64,000 nucleotides of DNA from Roseiconus lacunae (GTDB lineage Bacteria > Planctomycetota > Planctomycetia > Pirellulales > Pirellulaceae). Under the pieces are notes generated by a model that was not told the origin of the DNA, did no database searches, and saw only the letters and a list, made by a program, of their open reading frames with translations. The stretch covers positions 248,001 to 312,000 of the forward strand of contig NZ_VSZO01000008.1 in the NCBI RefSeq assembly GCF_008312935.1, written 5' to 3'. Of the stretch, positions 53,941 to 62,804 are shown piece by piece; position 1 is the first letter of the stretch; every line of letters begins with the position of its first letter. The translations under genes and the position numbers were made by a program.

Positions 53941-55989
53941 CTACGGAGTTGTGGCCATCGCGTCAAGTTCTGACAACTTGAGCCGAACGCTGAGAACGTA
54001 CGGCGGTTGCCCCTGATCCCAGTGGCCGTAGGTGGTTGTGACGACCGTGTCGTCGGGCAACACTTCGACACCCGGGTAAGCTGTGTCATAGCCTTTGGTG
54101 TTGTCTTTTAAACGCACCAGATATTGGCCGTCGTTTCCTGAGACAAGATCATCCCACGTTCCGACCCAGGCGACCCAGTCCCCTTCGAACTCTCGGTCTG
54201 TTTGATGTTGCTTGGGCGAGATGCAACGGAAGCTGATCAGCAACCGCCCGTCTTGGGTGTATTTCCCTGTGTGACGGTCTCCGGTCAGTGCCAACGGCAA
54301 CTCTCTCGGCTCGGTCCAACTTTTGCCTTCGTCATCGGAGAAGATGATGTGCGAGTTTTTGCCACGGGCGTTTTCACGTAGCAGCACGGCCAAGCGATTG
54401 CCGTCAGGCGAACGGACGCATCCGGGTTCACAGAGATGCACGTCCGAGGCTTGAAAGACACTTTCTGGTTGGGACCACGTGAGACCTCCGTCGATCGAAA
54501 ATGTCTTGTAAAGAGTGAACACACCGGTGCGTTTTCCACTTCCGTCGAAGAACCGGCCGTCGTCATGAAACATTGCCAAGTAGTGGCCCTTGCCGGTCGA
54601 AAGGGCTTCGACGAATCCCATGACCACGATGCCTCCCCAGTCGCCGGCCTTTTTCAGCGGGCTCCAATGTTGTCCGTCGTCTTCGGAAACAGCGAGTCGT
54701 GCGGGATAAAGTCCGCTCCACAGAATCAAGCGTTTCTTGCCGTCGGCATCGACCACACGGTGCAGAGTCGGCACTTCACGGGAAGTCGCCCAGTTTTCGG
54801 GCGTCGGCAATCGATCGCTCCATGTTTTGCCCCCGTCTTCGCTACGTTTGTAAACGATCGATCCCTTGCCGTGCCCCTTCGGATAGACACAGAGAATCGT
54901 TTGGCCGTCTTCAAGCAAGCACGTGGTCGGGTGTCCGAGATACTGGTCGGCTTCGCGATCGACGATCACCTGACGCTGTTGCTGATCATCAAGATCGATC
55001 GTGGCCAGCGGCTGAGTCGAAGAGGCCGGTTGGATTTTCGGGAGGAATCCATGCTTGCGAAGGAACCGATCCAATTCGACGATGGTTCGTTCGTAGTGAG
55101 AGTTGTCGCCTCGGCCGTGATTAAAGAAACCGTGTGATTGACCGTCAAATCCGACGAGTTCACATAACGAACCGTTCGCATTTAACTTCTCGGCAAACTT
55201 TTCGACAGTCCAGTAAGGAACGGTCGTATCCGCTTTCCCATGAAAGATAATCGTCGGCGGATGATTTTCGCGGACTTGATGGAACGGAGAGAGTTGCACC
55301 GGATCGACTCCCATCCGTTCCGGCATCGCTCGCAATTTGTCTTCGTCGAAAGGCTCTTTTGACTTGGTTTTTGCCAGGATTACGGCTGGATTAAACAGAG
55401 CCAAACCGTTCGGACGACTGGACACCGCAGCGTCTTCGTCTGATTCGTCAAAACCGGAGATCATTTCGGTGCAGGCAGCGACGTGTCCGCCGGCTGAACC
55501 GCCTGCGGCGATGATTCTGTCTGGATCGACGCCAAGTTTTTCGGCATTTTGGCGGACCCAACGAATCGCCGATTTACCATCGGCGACACAGGATTTTGCT
55601 TTGGTCCCATGACGGCTGAGGACTCGATAGTCGGCCGTAATCGCGACCATCCCCTCGGCAGCGAGGTGCTTGCAGTGTTCAAGAAACTGCGACGGACTCC
55701 CTGCTTTCCAGCCGCCACCGAAGAAAAAAACGATTGCGGACCGAGGTCGCTCTGCGTCGGTCTTGGGTGTGAACACGTAGGCTCGAAGATCGACTTTGTT
55801 GCCGTCCGCGTCGGTCGTGGTTTTATAGATTTTGATTTCGGCGCCCGCATCGCGAAATTGCCGAGTCGGATCTTTCGCCTTTCTGGCCGTTCGGTTTTGG
55901 GCGGAAACCGCGGTGGTCGTTACTGCAAGTACCAGGCAGGTCGCAGCAATGGCGAGAAGATGCTGGTGGAGGTGTGGTTTGCGAGGCAT
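53941..55989 (-). CDS. Secreted alpha/beta-hydrolase esterase fused to a BNR-repeat sialidase
   Basis: From 55989 a signal peptide ends AVSAQ. The esterase half has FFFGGGWKAG (oxyanion), nucleophile in AAGGSAGGHVA, an Asp in HGKADTTVPY and H in DGQSHGFF. The sialidase half shows four Asp boxes, S-x-D-x-G-x-x-W: SEDGGKTWSD, SEDDGQHWSP, SIDGGLTWSQ and SDDEGKSWTE, and a late Tyr/Arg region. It probably removes acyl groups and then cleaves a terminal sugar outside the cell. A longer start at 56079 would overlap the divergent gene and is less likely. Confidence 0.88.
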   Translation of the reverse strand: MPRKPHLHQHLLAIAATCLVLAVTTTAVSAQNRTARKAKDPTRQFRDAGAEIKIYKTTTDADGNKVDLRAYVFTPKTDAERPRSAIVFFFGGGWKAGSPSQFLEHCKHLAAEGMVAITADYRVLSRHGTKAKSCVADGKSAIRWVRQNAEKLGVDPDRIIAAGGSAGGHVAACTEMISGFDESDEDAAVSSRPNGLALFNPAVILAKTKSKEPFDEDKLRAMPERMGVDPVQLSPFHQVRENHPPTIIFHGKADTTVPYWTVEKFAEKLNANGSLCELVGFDGQSHGFFNHGRGDNSHYERTIVELDRFLRKHGFLPKIQPASSTQPLATIDLDDQQQRQVIVDREADQYLGHPTTCLLEDGQTILCVYPKGHGKGSIVYKRSEDGGKTWSDRLPTPENWATSREVPTLHRVVDADGKKRLILWSGLYPARLAVSEDDGQHWSPLKKAGDWGGIVVMGFVEALSTGKGHYLAMFHDDGRFFDGSGKRTGVFTLYKTFSIDGGLTWSQPESVFQASDVHLCEPGCVRSPDGNRLAVLLRENARGKNSHIIFSDDEGKSWTEPRELPLALTGDRHTGKYTQDGRLLISFRCISPKQHQTDREFEGDWVAWVGTWDDLVSGNDGQYLVRLKDNTKGYDTAYPGVEVLPDDTVVTTTYGHWDQGQPPYVLSVRLKLSELDAMATTP

Positions 55990-56053
55990 GGCGGTGGGCA
56001 GGTGTGGGAGGTGAGCGTGAGGTCGCGATCGATTAGTATATCTGCGTCTCCGT

Positions 56054-58261
56054 GTGAAATGGTTTTTGATCTCGTTCAACCAAGAGTGTGACGTGCAACT
56101 TCAATCATCGATCGTCCTGGCATGGGTGCTCGGCATCCTAGCAGTGGGCAGTCCCCCGTCCGCGTATGCCGAGCAGGAGGACGCGAACGCAACAGCTTCT
56201 AGTTCAGCGTCCACTCCTAATTCAGACTCGTTCTATTCGGCGGACTGGTGGCAGACCACCGGCGGTCAACCTGCGACCGAGTATTGGGAGTTCACTGACG
56301 GGGAGCTTCACCTGCAAAAACCGCAAGGCGGAAAAGCAACCCTCGTATCGCCTCCGTTACCGCCCCATTTTGAACTCTCCTGGCAGTGGAAAATTGAAGA
56401 CGGGTGCAACACGGGGTTGAAGTACCGCGTGCGGCGTTTCGGCAAATCGATGTTCTCCAATAGCTACCTTGGAATTGAATACCAGATCATTGATGAGCCA
56501 CCGGGGAGTCATTCTAAAGGCAGCACGGCCAGCATCTACGATCTGCAAGGCCCTAGCGAATCAAAAACGCTGCATCCGCCTGGGCAATGGAATCAGTCGC
56601 GAGTCGTCGCCGTCGGTCAGCAATTGAAGCACTACCTCAATGGTGAACTGGTTGCCGAAGTCGTCACCCAGGGTCCTGAGTGGGACTTACGAATGGCGAC
56701 GAGCAAGTTCTATGGGGCGAAAGACTTTGGGCGACCGGCCGACGGTGATCGAATCATGCTGACCGATCATGGTGGCAAGGCGGTCTACAAGGATTTTCAG
56801 TTTGTCGTCAAACAGGCCGACGAGAAGGCCCCCGAATCGGCTTTGTCGTCAACGCCTTCCGACGGCCCGTACCTTGGCAACGGGATTAAGAACAGTTGGG
56901 CCGATCAATCGTCGATTGTCATCTGGACGCGGACAACCGAGTCGCCGGAATTGCTATCCGAGGGAACCAAGTTCATCAGCCTTTCGACATCCAAGGCAGG
57001 AAAGCTGTCGAAGTCGACCGACGAAGCCGAGATTCATCGCGCTCAAATCCCCGAGGGCAAACAACTCGAAGAGATGTTTGGTGCGTGCCCGTCTCAGCCG
57101 GGCCGCGTTCGTCTCACTTACTTTCCAACGAAACAACGCAAGAACGCTGTCGTCACCGAATGGAAGACAACGACGTCCGAATCAGACTGCACGGCCCAGT
57201 GGAAACTCGAAGGTCTGAAACCGGGGACGCAATATGCGGCCATCGTTGAAGCTCGCTCGGTCGATGACGATGTTACCACCGCCGTCCTTCGAGGTGGATT
57301 TGAAACCGCTCCGTCCAGAACCAAAGAACAGCCAATCAAGTTCTGCATCACGACCTGCCACGACTTCATCCGACGCGACAACGGAATGCAGGGCCACAAA
57401 ATCTATCCCGTCATGCGTCAGATGAACCCCGATTTCATCGTCCATGCGGGAGACATCGAGTACTACGACAAACCCGACCCGTGGGCGATGACAAAGCCCT
57501 TGATGCGATTTAAATGGGGCCGGATCTTTGCCTTGCCCACCAATCGAGAGTTCTACTCCAATACAACGAGCTACTTCATCAAGGATGACCACGATACCCT
57601 GAAGAATGATTGCTGGGTCGGACAGCGGTATGGAACGGTATCATTTAAAGAAGGTGTCGAACTGTTTAATAACGAACAATTTCCTTCGCATCCCAAACGC
57701 TATACGTCGGTCCGCTGGGGGAAAGCGTTGGAGATTTGGATCCTGGAAGGACGCGATTTTCGCAGCCCGAATTCAATGAAGGACGGGCCAGAAAAGTCAA
57801 TCTTGGGTGCCGAACAAAAAGCTTGGTTGCTGCAATCACTTCGCGAAAGCGATGCAACGTTCAAGGTCATTTGTAGCCCCACGCCGATCATCGGCCCGGA
57901 TCGGAAAAACAAACGTGACAACCACGCAAACGACATCTTCGAGCACGAAGGGAACGAAATTCGTGAAGCCCTATCGGAACTGGAGAACGTAATTGTGTTG
58001 TGCGGTGATCGCCATTGGCAATATGCATCCACCGATCCGGACACGGGACTTTGGGAGTTCGGTTGCGGTCCCGGCAGCGAAGAACATCAACTGGGCTGGA
58101 AAGAAGGCGACGAACGCCCCATGCACCGATTCCTCCGAGTTGCCGGTGGATTCTTGTCAGGGCGATTGAGTTACGGCGACGGCGAACCGACCTTGGTGTT
58201 GCGACATCATACGGTGACGGGCGAAGAGGTCAGCCGCTTTAAGTTCCCGATGGCGGAGTAA
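56054..58261 (+). CDS. Exported fusion of DUF1080 (laminarinase-like) domain and PhoD-like phosphatase
   Basis: A 735-aa protein with an N-terminal leader (MKWFLISFNQECDVQLQ then SSIVLAWVLGILAVG). Residues about 60-265 are a DUF1080/3-keto-disaccharide hydrolase-type jelly roll (YWEFTDGELHLQKPQGG, GLKYRVRRFG, GIEYQIID). About 275-735 are a PhoD-type alkaline phosphatase with Ca/Fe-binding motifs: HAGDIEYYD, KDDHDTL, CGDRHWQY and CGPGSEE. It should hydrolyse phosphate esters, perhaps on sugars held by the first domain. A GTG at 56093 is an alternative start. The end overlaps the convergent lipoprotein gene by 23 bp. Confidence 0.86.
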   Translation: MKWFLISFNQECDVQLQSSIVLAWVLGILAVGSPPSAYAEQEDANATASSSASTPNSDSFYSADWWQTTGGQPATEYWEFTDGELHLQKPQGGKATLVSPPLPPHFELSWQWKIEDGCNTGLKYRVRRFGKSMFSNSYLGIEYQIIDEPPGSHSKGSTASIYDLQGPSESKTLHPPGQWNQSRVVAVGQQLKHYLNGELVAEVVTQGPEWDLRMATSKFYGAKDFGRPADGDRIMLTDHGGKAVYKDFQFVVKQADEKAPESALSSTPSDGPYLGNGIKNSWADQSSIVIWTRTTESPELLSEGTKFISLSTSKAGKLSKSTDEAEIHRAQIPEGKQLEEMFGACPSQPGRVRLTYFPTKQRKNAVVTEWKTTTSESDCTAQWKLEGLKPGTQYAAIVEARSVDDDVTTAVLRGGFETAPSRTKEQPIKFCITTCHDFIRRDNGMQGHKIYPVMRQMNPDFIVHAGDIEYYDKPDPWAMTKPLMRFKWGRIFALPTNREFYSNTTSYFIKDDHDTLKNDCWVGQRYGTVSFKEGVELFNNEQFPSHPKRYTSVRWGKALEIWILEGRDFRSPNSMKDGPEKSILGAEQKAWLLQSLRESDATFKVICSPTPIIGPDRKNKRDNHANDIFEHEGNEIREALSELENVIVLCGDRHWQYASTDPDTGLWEFGCGPGSEEHQLGWKEGDERPMHRFLRVAGGFLSGRLSYGDGEPTLVLRHHTVTGEEVSRFKFPMAE

Positions 58262-58652
58262 TCTGGTCGTCGCTGGAAGGCGAAGATGCCGGTTCATCGG
58301 GGGCCGGCGTCGGGAAGGTTTGAAGCCGATCGATTTTGGCGTCCAAATTTCTTTGCGCGTCACCGATCAATTGATCGGCTTCAGATTTGGCATCGCTGAT
58401 TTCGTCGTCCGCTTTTTCTTTCGCATCTGCGATGATGTCAACCGCTTCTTCCTCAGCCTCAGATAGTAATTCGGCAGCTTCTTCGCGAGCCTCTTCCAGT
58501 TCTTCCTGCGCTTGCCGGGCTTCGCCGACCGGACTGCTGGGATCTTCGCCGCAGCCGAGCGAGACCGTGGTTACGCACAAGGCGGCGAGGCAGATCGACA
58601 TTGAAAACGTCGCTGGTGAGTTCGAAACGAGTGGGTCGACGTGGCGTGTCAT
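58239..58652 (-). CDS. Coiled-coil lipoprotein
   Basis: From 58652 (AGGTG 9 nt upstream) a 137-aa protein with a lipoprotein signal: FSMSICLAALCVTTVSLGCG, lipobox SLGC. After it an Ala/Glu-rich coiled coil (QEELEEAREEAAELLSEAEE, repeats of EADQLIGDA-type) resembles Lpp-like or ATP-synthase-stalk-like helices. The tail is Pro/Ser-rich. A longer frame to 58937 overlaps the transglutaminase gene and has no lipobox at its start. Confidence 0.8.
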   Translation of the reverse strand: MTRHVDPLVSNSPATFSMSICLAALCVTTVSLGCGEDPSSPVGEARQAQEELEEAREEAAELLSEAEEEAVDIIADAKEKADDEISDAKSEADQLIGDAQRNLDAKIDRLQTFPTPAPDEPASSPSSDDQITPPSGT

Positions 58653-58728
58653 CTTGAATTCACCTGCATTGGCATCGGATGGAACGGTATCAAACATTCC
58701 GGCGACATGATGCAATTGACGTACCCAA

Positions 58729-59697
58729 TCAGCCATCGATTCGTTGGCGGACGAAAGTGGGGTCCGGGGTTCCGCTTCCGCGTCGATCGCAACGAAAGAA
58801 TTCGGAGATGTACCGAACCGGCACTTTCTTCTCGGGGAGCTTAAAGCGGTCGCCTTTCTGCAGCACTGGTCGAATTTCATCCATCCGACCGAATTGGCGA
58901 GTTCCGGCTGCTTGGCACGGGTACCAGCGTCCCTCACCGCCTTCGTCTTCGAGGTAGAACTCGGGATAGCAGTGATCGGGGATCCAAACGACGCGGGCGG
59001 GAACGTCCAAGTTGCGGCAGATCGCGACGAAAAGACTGGTCATTTCTTCGCAATCCCCCGTGCCGTCTTTGAGTGCATCGGAAGCGTTTTTCAATTCGCC
59101 TTCGGTGTATTCGACTTTATCGCGAACGTAGTCGTAAATTTTTTCGACTCGCCGCCAATCGTTTTCGAACTCTTGCTCTTCAATTTCTTTTGCCGCCGAT
59201 CGGATCAACCGGTGTGAAGCGTCAATGAACGGGCTGTTGCCGGTGTAGAGACGCAGCTCACGCGGAAGGCGTTTGGGAATCACCAGCGATTCAGTTTCGT
59301 CTGGTGGAAGGATCCGCGAACGCGAGATATCGAATTCGAACATCGCCTCGACTGTTGTTCCGGCGTTGACGCGTGGAATTTGCACGACCACTTGTTTTGC
59401 GCCACCGGGTAGTTCACGCACCTGCCATCGCGCCGAACGGTCCACGTTCTGACTGCGCAGCGTCACCGTTTGCTCGGGCCAATCTGTAGGAATCGGAAAA
59501 GTCGCCAACACGTTGACGCAAGTCACCGGGGTTTTCAGCGACAACCCAATTCGCCAGCGCGACGCCGGTTGTTCTTCGAACGTCAACTCTTGGGCAACCG
59601 CCGGAACCGGGACGCTCGCCGTGACACCTCCGGCAACCGTCAGGAGTCCCCATTGTTTGAGCACGTCGCGTCGATTCGAGAAAAGGTTGCGGTTCAT
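58729..59697 (-). CDS. Secreted transglutaminase-like protein
   Basis: From 59697 (MNRNLFSNRRDVLKQWGLLT) the protein has a leader with RR, of Tat type. Residues about 40-150 form a beta-sandwich; about 175-265 are the transglutaminase core with C216 in DGTGDCEEMTSLFVAICRN and H242 in IPDHCYPEFYLED. The third position, usually Asp, reads WYPCQ, so the triad may be incomplete. Relatives are peptidases or cross-linkers of cell-wall proteins. Its neighbours are two lipoproteins, so an envelope role is likely. Confidence 0.85.
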   Translation of the reverse strand: MNRNLFSNRRDVLKQWGLLTVAGGVTASVPVPAVAQELTFEEQPASRWRIGLSLKTPVTCVNVLATFPIPTDWPEQTVTLRSQNVDRSARWQVRELPGGAKQVVVQIPRVNAGTTVEAMFEFDISRSRILPPDETESLVIPKRLPRELRLYTGNSPFIDASHRLIRSAAKEIEEQEFENDWRRVEKIYDYVRDKVEYTEGELKNASDALKDGTGDCEEMTSLFVAICRNLDVPARVVWIPDHCYPEFYLEDEGGEGRWYPCQAAGTRQFGRMDEIRPVLQKGDRFKLPEKKVPVRYISEFFRCDRRGSGTPDPTFVRQRIDG

Positions 59698-59889
59698 CGA
59701 TTCAAGTTGGGGTTTGCGGGCATCACGAAGAAGGTGGGCGAGACTCGTCGTCGATTTTTTATCAATACGGCTATGAGTTACTTTGATCAAAAAAGCACGG
59801 AACGCAAACGTGTGAGATCCCCGTGACTGTCTCACTCGCCTGCGTTCCGTGGGAGTTTGATTTGCTGTGCGATCGCGTCTCTCCGTCGA

Positions 59890-60387
59890 TCACTCGGCCG
59901 AGATCACCCCGGGTGGCAAGGGTTCTTCGAATACGATTCGGTTTCCGTCTTTGTCGACGCGGTAGCCGGGACCGTAGTAGCCATAGTTTGACTGGTACTC
60001 GCGAGGGTACCATTGCCCATTGTTGTAATAGCCGGAGTTGACGCCGTTTCCGACCACGCCACCGTCGTAGGGGCTATAGGCGTAAGCCGGCGCACATGGA
60101 TCAGCCGGTGCACACGTTCCGCACGCGTTGGAAGGTGCGGCGACGTATGGAGTGCCGTAGGCCGGTTGTGGATTGTACGCGGGCGTTTGGTAGGTCGGTG
60201 CGGTATTGCAGGTCGGTGCCGGGGCGACGGTCAACGGAACGTTGCGACGCAATGGAAGCAACGGTTTGCCGCAGACTCCGCCGCATTGGGCTCCGCGTCC
60301 GAAGAAGAAGTTTCGGAACGGAGTACATCCGCCTGCCGACGTTAGGACTAGCAATGCCAGTACAATCATCAAAGGGCGCTTGTTCAT
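59890..60387 (-). CDS. Tyr/Pro-rich lipoprotein
   Basis: From 60387 a lipoprotein signal (MNKRPLMIVLALLVLTSAGG, then C). The body is rich in Ala, Pro, Tyr, Gly and Asn with TPAYNPQPAYGTPY and NYGYYGPGYRVDKDGN. Two early Cys (CGGVCG) and CGTCAPADPC may cross-link. No enzyme motif. It probably decorates the envelope. Confidence 0.8.
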   Translation of the reverse strand: MNKRPLMIVLALLVLTSAGGCTPFRNFFFGRGAQCGGVCGKPLLPLRRNVPLTVAPAPTCNTAPTYQTPAYNPQPAYGTPYVAAPSNACGTCAPADPCAPAYAYSPYDGGVVGNGVNSGYYNNGQWYPREYQSNYGYYGPGYRVDKDGNRIVFEEPLPPGVISAE

Positions 60388-60652
60388 TTGATTTTCCGCG
60401 ATTTGCACAGGGAGCGTATTCGTTGGTCTCGACTCGAGATCTGTTCAAAAGTAGGACGCTCTGAATGATGTGCAAACGCAACATCGTTTTTTTTCGGCAA
60501 CAATTTGTTGCGTTTCCACCGCTGCTAGATCGATGCCCCCCGTGATCACGTTTCAAGCACACCGGTGACGCCCCTTCCGGCTGACCTAGCCAGCTGACCC
60601 TGTCCGGCGCCCGCCATTCGTCCTGCCTTGATCGCTTAACTTGATTGCCAAC

Positions 60653-61723
60653 ATGATCTATAGCGTGATGTCGATAAACGTGATGCAACACCTCTGTGAT
60701 CGCGCCGGACACGTCGTGCGAATCGCCACCGTTTGTTTAGCACTGTTGGTGATTTATCTGAGTCCCCGGTCGGTCAACGGCGACGAGCTACCGGTCGACC
60801 CTTGCGTCAATGAAAGGATAGAAAGCGAAACCGAATTGGTTTCGATGTCTCCGACCGATTGCGAACGTGTGTTCTTGTTTTCGACGCGGCATCTTCCACA
60901 TGACGCGTGTTGCGTTTCATTGGATCAGCCAGCCTTTCACATTTATCAGATCGAGTGCGGACAAAGCCGGGTGATCGATTCACAGCAGTACTTTGCTTCG
61001 ATTCGTCCGGACCGTCCCGTCGTTATCTACGTGCACGGCAATCGAATGCCCGCATCGAACGTCGTGCAGCGAGCGATGCAGGTTCGCCAAATGATCAAGC
61101 GAACGTTGACGCAACCGGTCGACTGGCTAATTTTCAGTTGGCCCAGCGCACAAGAAGGCATCGCGATTCATGACGTCCGTCGCAAAGCCGATCGCTGTGA
61201 CGCGCAAAGTTTGTATTTAGCGACGATCATGCGGTCGCATGCCGCGGCTGGGACCCCCTTGGCCGTCGTCGGATTTAGTTTCGGCGGACGCGTCGTCACC
61301 GGCGCATTACATGCGATGGCGGGCGGGACGCTGAGCGGCCGATCTATCCCAGGGGCGACGATCGAGGGTGCCGGCGTCGAAGTCGGCTTGGTGGCCCCGG
61401 CGATCGAATCAAATTGGCTCGCCTCTTGTGGATATCATCGCTTTGCCACCAAAAACATGGATCAGTTGTTTTTGATGTACAACCGACGCGACGCGGTCCT
61501 GAAACGTTATTGGCGATTGGAAAAAGTTCGGAACCAGACCGCGCTCGGATACAGCGGGCCGACGTCGTTCGCCCCGCGCATCGATGGGAGTCGACTACCG
61601 GTTCGCTCGCGAGACTTTTCCGGTAGCGTCCGCCTACGGCACGCGGAACTCGATTATTACGAGAACGGTTGTGGACGCGACTTCGCGCGTTTGATCCAAG
61701 AGTCTGCGAGCCAAGCGTACTAA
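60653..61723 (+). CDS. Exported alpha/beta hydrolase (DUF900/lipase-like)
   Basis: From the ATG at 60653 (TTG 60641 and ATG 60668 or 60683 are alternatives) the protein has a hydrophobic leader (VVRIATVCLALLVIYLS). The hydrolase fold shows RPVVIYVHGNRMP (oxyanion), nucleophile in AVVGFSFGGRV, and an Asp/His pair likely in NRRDAVLKRY and the last third. It resembles DUF900/lipase-like proteins. It is followed after 12 bp by the class IV aminotransferase gene in the same direction, so the two may form an operon. Confidence 0.77.
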   Translation: MIYSVMSINVMQHLCDRAGHVVRIATVCLALLVIYLSPRSVNGDELPVDPCVNERIESETELVSMSPTDCERVFLFSTRHLPHDACCVSLDQPAFHIYQIECGQSRVIDSQQYFASIRPDRPVVIYVHGNRMPASNVVQRAMQVRQMIKRTLTQPVDWLIFSWPSAQEGIAIHDVRRKADRCDAQSLYLATIMRSHAAAGTPLAVVGFSFGGRVVTGALHAMAGGTLSGRSIPGATIEGAGVEVGLVAPAIESNWLASCGYHRFATKNMDQLFLMYNRRDAVLKRYWRLEKVRNQTALGYSGPTSFAPRIDGSRLPVRSRDFSGSVRLRHAELDYYENGCGRDFARLIQESASQAY

Positions 61724-61735
61724 CGGAAACGGACG

Positions 61736-62647
61736 ATGCAATCCGAACGTGGCTCCAATGCTCATACAGACTCTAGCGTCGCTAGGGCCCGTCACGCGAT
61801 TCGATGGGCGTATCAAAACGGCCAGTGGGTCGAAGCGGACGGGTTATCGCTCCTTCTGGATGATCTTGCGATCACGCACGCTGTCACTGCGGTCGAGCGA
61901 ATTCGCGCGTACGATGGGGCATTATTTCGGTTGCAGGATCACCTGCATCGTTGGCAACGAACCACATCTGTCCTACGCCTTTCGTCGCTGCCCGGACGTG
62001 AACAATTAAGTAGCTTGATCGATCAAACGATTCAGAAAAATGCTCCCTGGATCGAACAGCAATCCGGCTTCGGCGTCTTGTTAGTCGGATCCCCCGGGGC
62101 AACTCCCAACGGAAACCAGAACGGCAGTACGCTAATCATCGATCTCTATCCGATCGACGAAGCGTCCATGCAGCGGCGAATCGGTGATGGCACACCCATT
62201 GTGGTTACCGATGTGATGCAACCCGACCCACATTGCTGGCCGCGTGACATCAAGGTTCGCTGCCGTTTGCACTACTATTTGGCCGACCTTGCGGCACGGC
62301 AATCCGATCCGGCAGCACTGGGAGTGTTGATCGATACCGACCGTTCGATCACCGAAACCAGCTTGGCAAACATTGTGATCGTCGAAGGCGGCACCTTGGT
62401 GTCTCCACCGGCGGGTCGAATCCTGCTGGGTATCTCCTTGCAAGTGGTGAAGGAACTCGCGGATGATTTGGGGATACCTTGGCAGGAAGATGTCATTTCG
62501 ACGGACCGATTGAAAGCAGCCGGCGAGATACTTCTGACCGGGACAAGCTGTGGCGTTTGGTTTGCCAATCGTGTAGACGGAAAGGCGACCAAGGATCATC
62601 GCCCCATTTACCAAGCTCTGCGAACCGCGTTTGATCGAATCATCTAA
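61736..62647 (+). CDS. Class IV PLP-dependent aminotransferase / aminodeoxychorismate-lyase-like
   Basis: A 303-aa fold-type IV PLP enzyme. The catalytic Lys is in RDIKVRCRLHYYLADLAARQ, followed by ITETSLANIVIVE (the phosphate- and substrate-binding E) and LTGTSCGVWF. Other members make branched-chain amino acids, D-amino acids or p-aminobenzoate (PabC). No residue decides between them. The start is at 61736, 12 bp after the alpha/beta hydrolase. Confidence 0.88.
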   Translation: MQSERGSNAHTDSSVARARHAIRWAYQNGQWVEADGLSLLLDDLAITHAVTAVERIRAYDGALFRLQDHLHRWQRTTSVLRLSSLPGREQLSSLIDQTIQKNAPWIEQQSGFGVLLVGSPGATPNGNQNGSTLIIDLYPIDEASMQRRIGDGTPIVVTDVMQPDPHCWPRDIKVRCRLHYYLADLAARQSDPAALGVLIDTDRSITETSLANIVIVEGGTLVSPPAGRILLGISLQVVKELADDLGIPWQEDVISTDRLKAAGEILLTGTSCGVWFANRVDGKATKDHRPIYQALRTAFDRII

Positions 62648-62721
62648 GTGACGAACCGCGCACTGACCGTTGAAAGGTGTGCGATGATCGACGGATGAGA
62701 GTTAGAATCGGTGATTGTGAC

Positions 62722-62780
62722 ATAACCGTGGCTAACGCCATGCGGCTGATCATCAAGCGTGACATAACCGTGGCCAATCC
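62722..62780. repeat. REP-like palindromic repeat, copy 6
   Basis: ATAACCGTGGCTAACGCCAT with GCGGCTGAT at 62722-62750, then a partial second unit (GACATAACCGTGGCC at 62761-62775). It sits between convergent genes. Confidence 0.55.
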
Positions 62781-62804
62781 AGAACCAACGTCTGTGGTGG
62801 GCGG

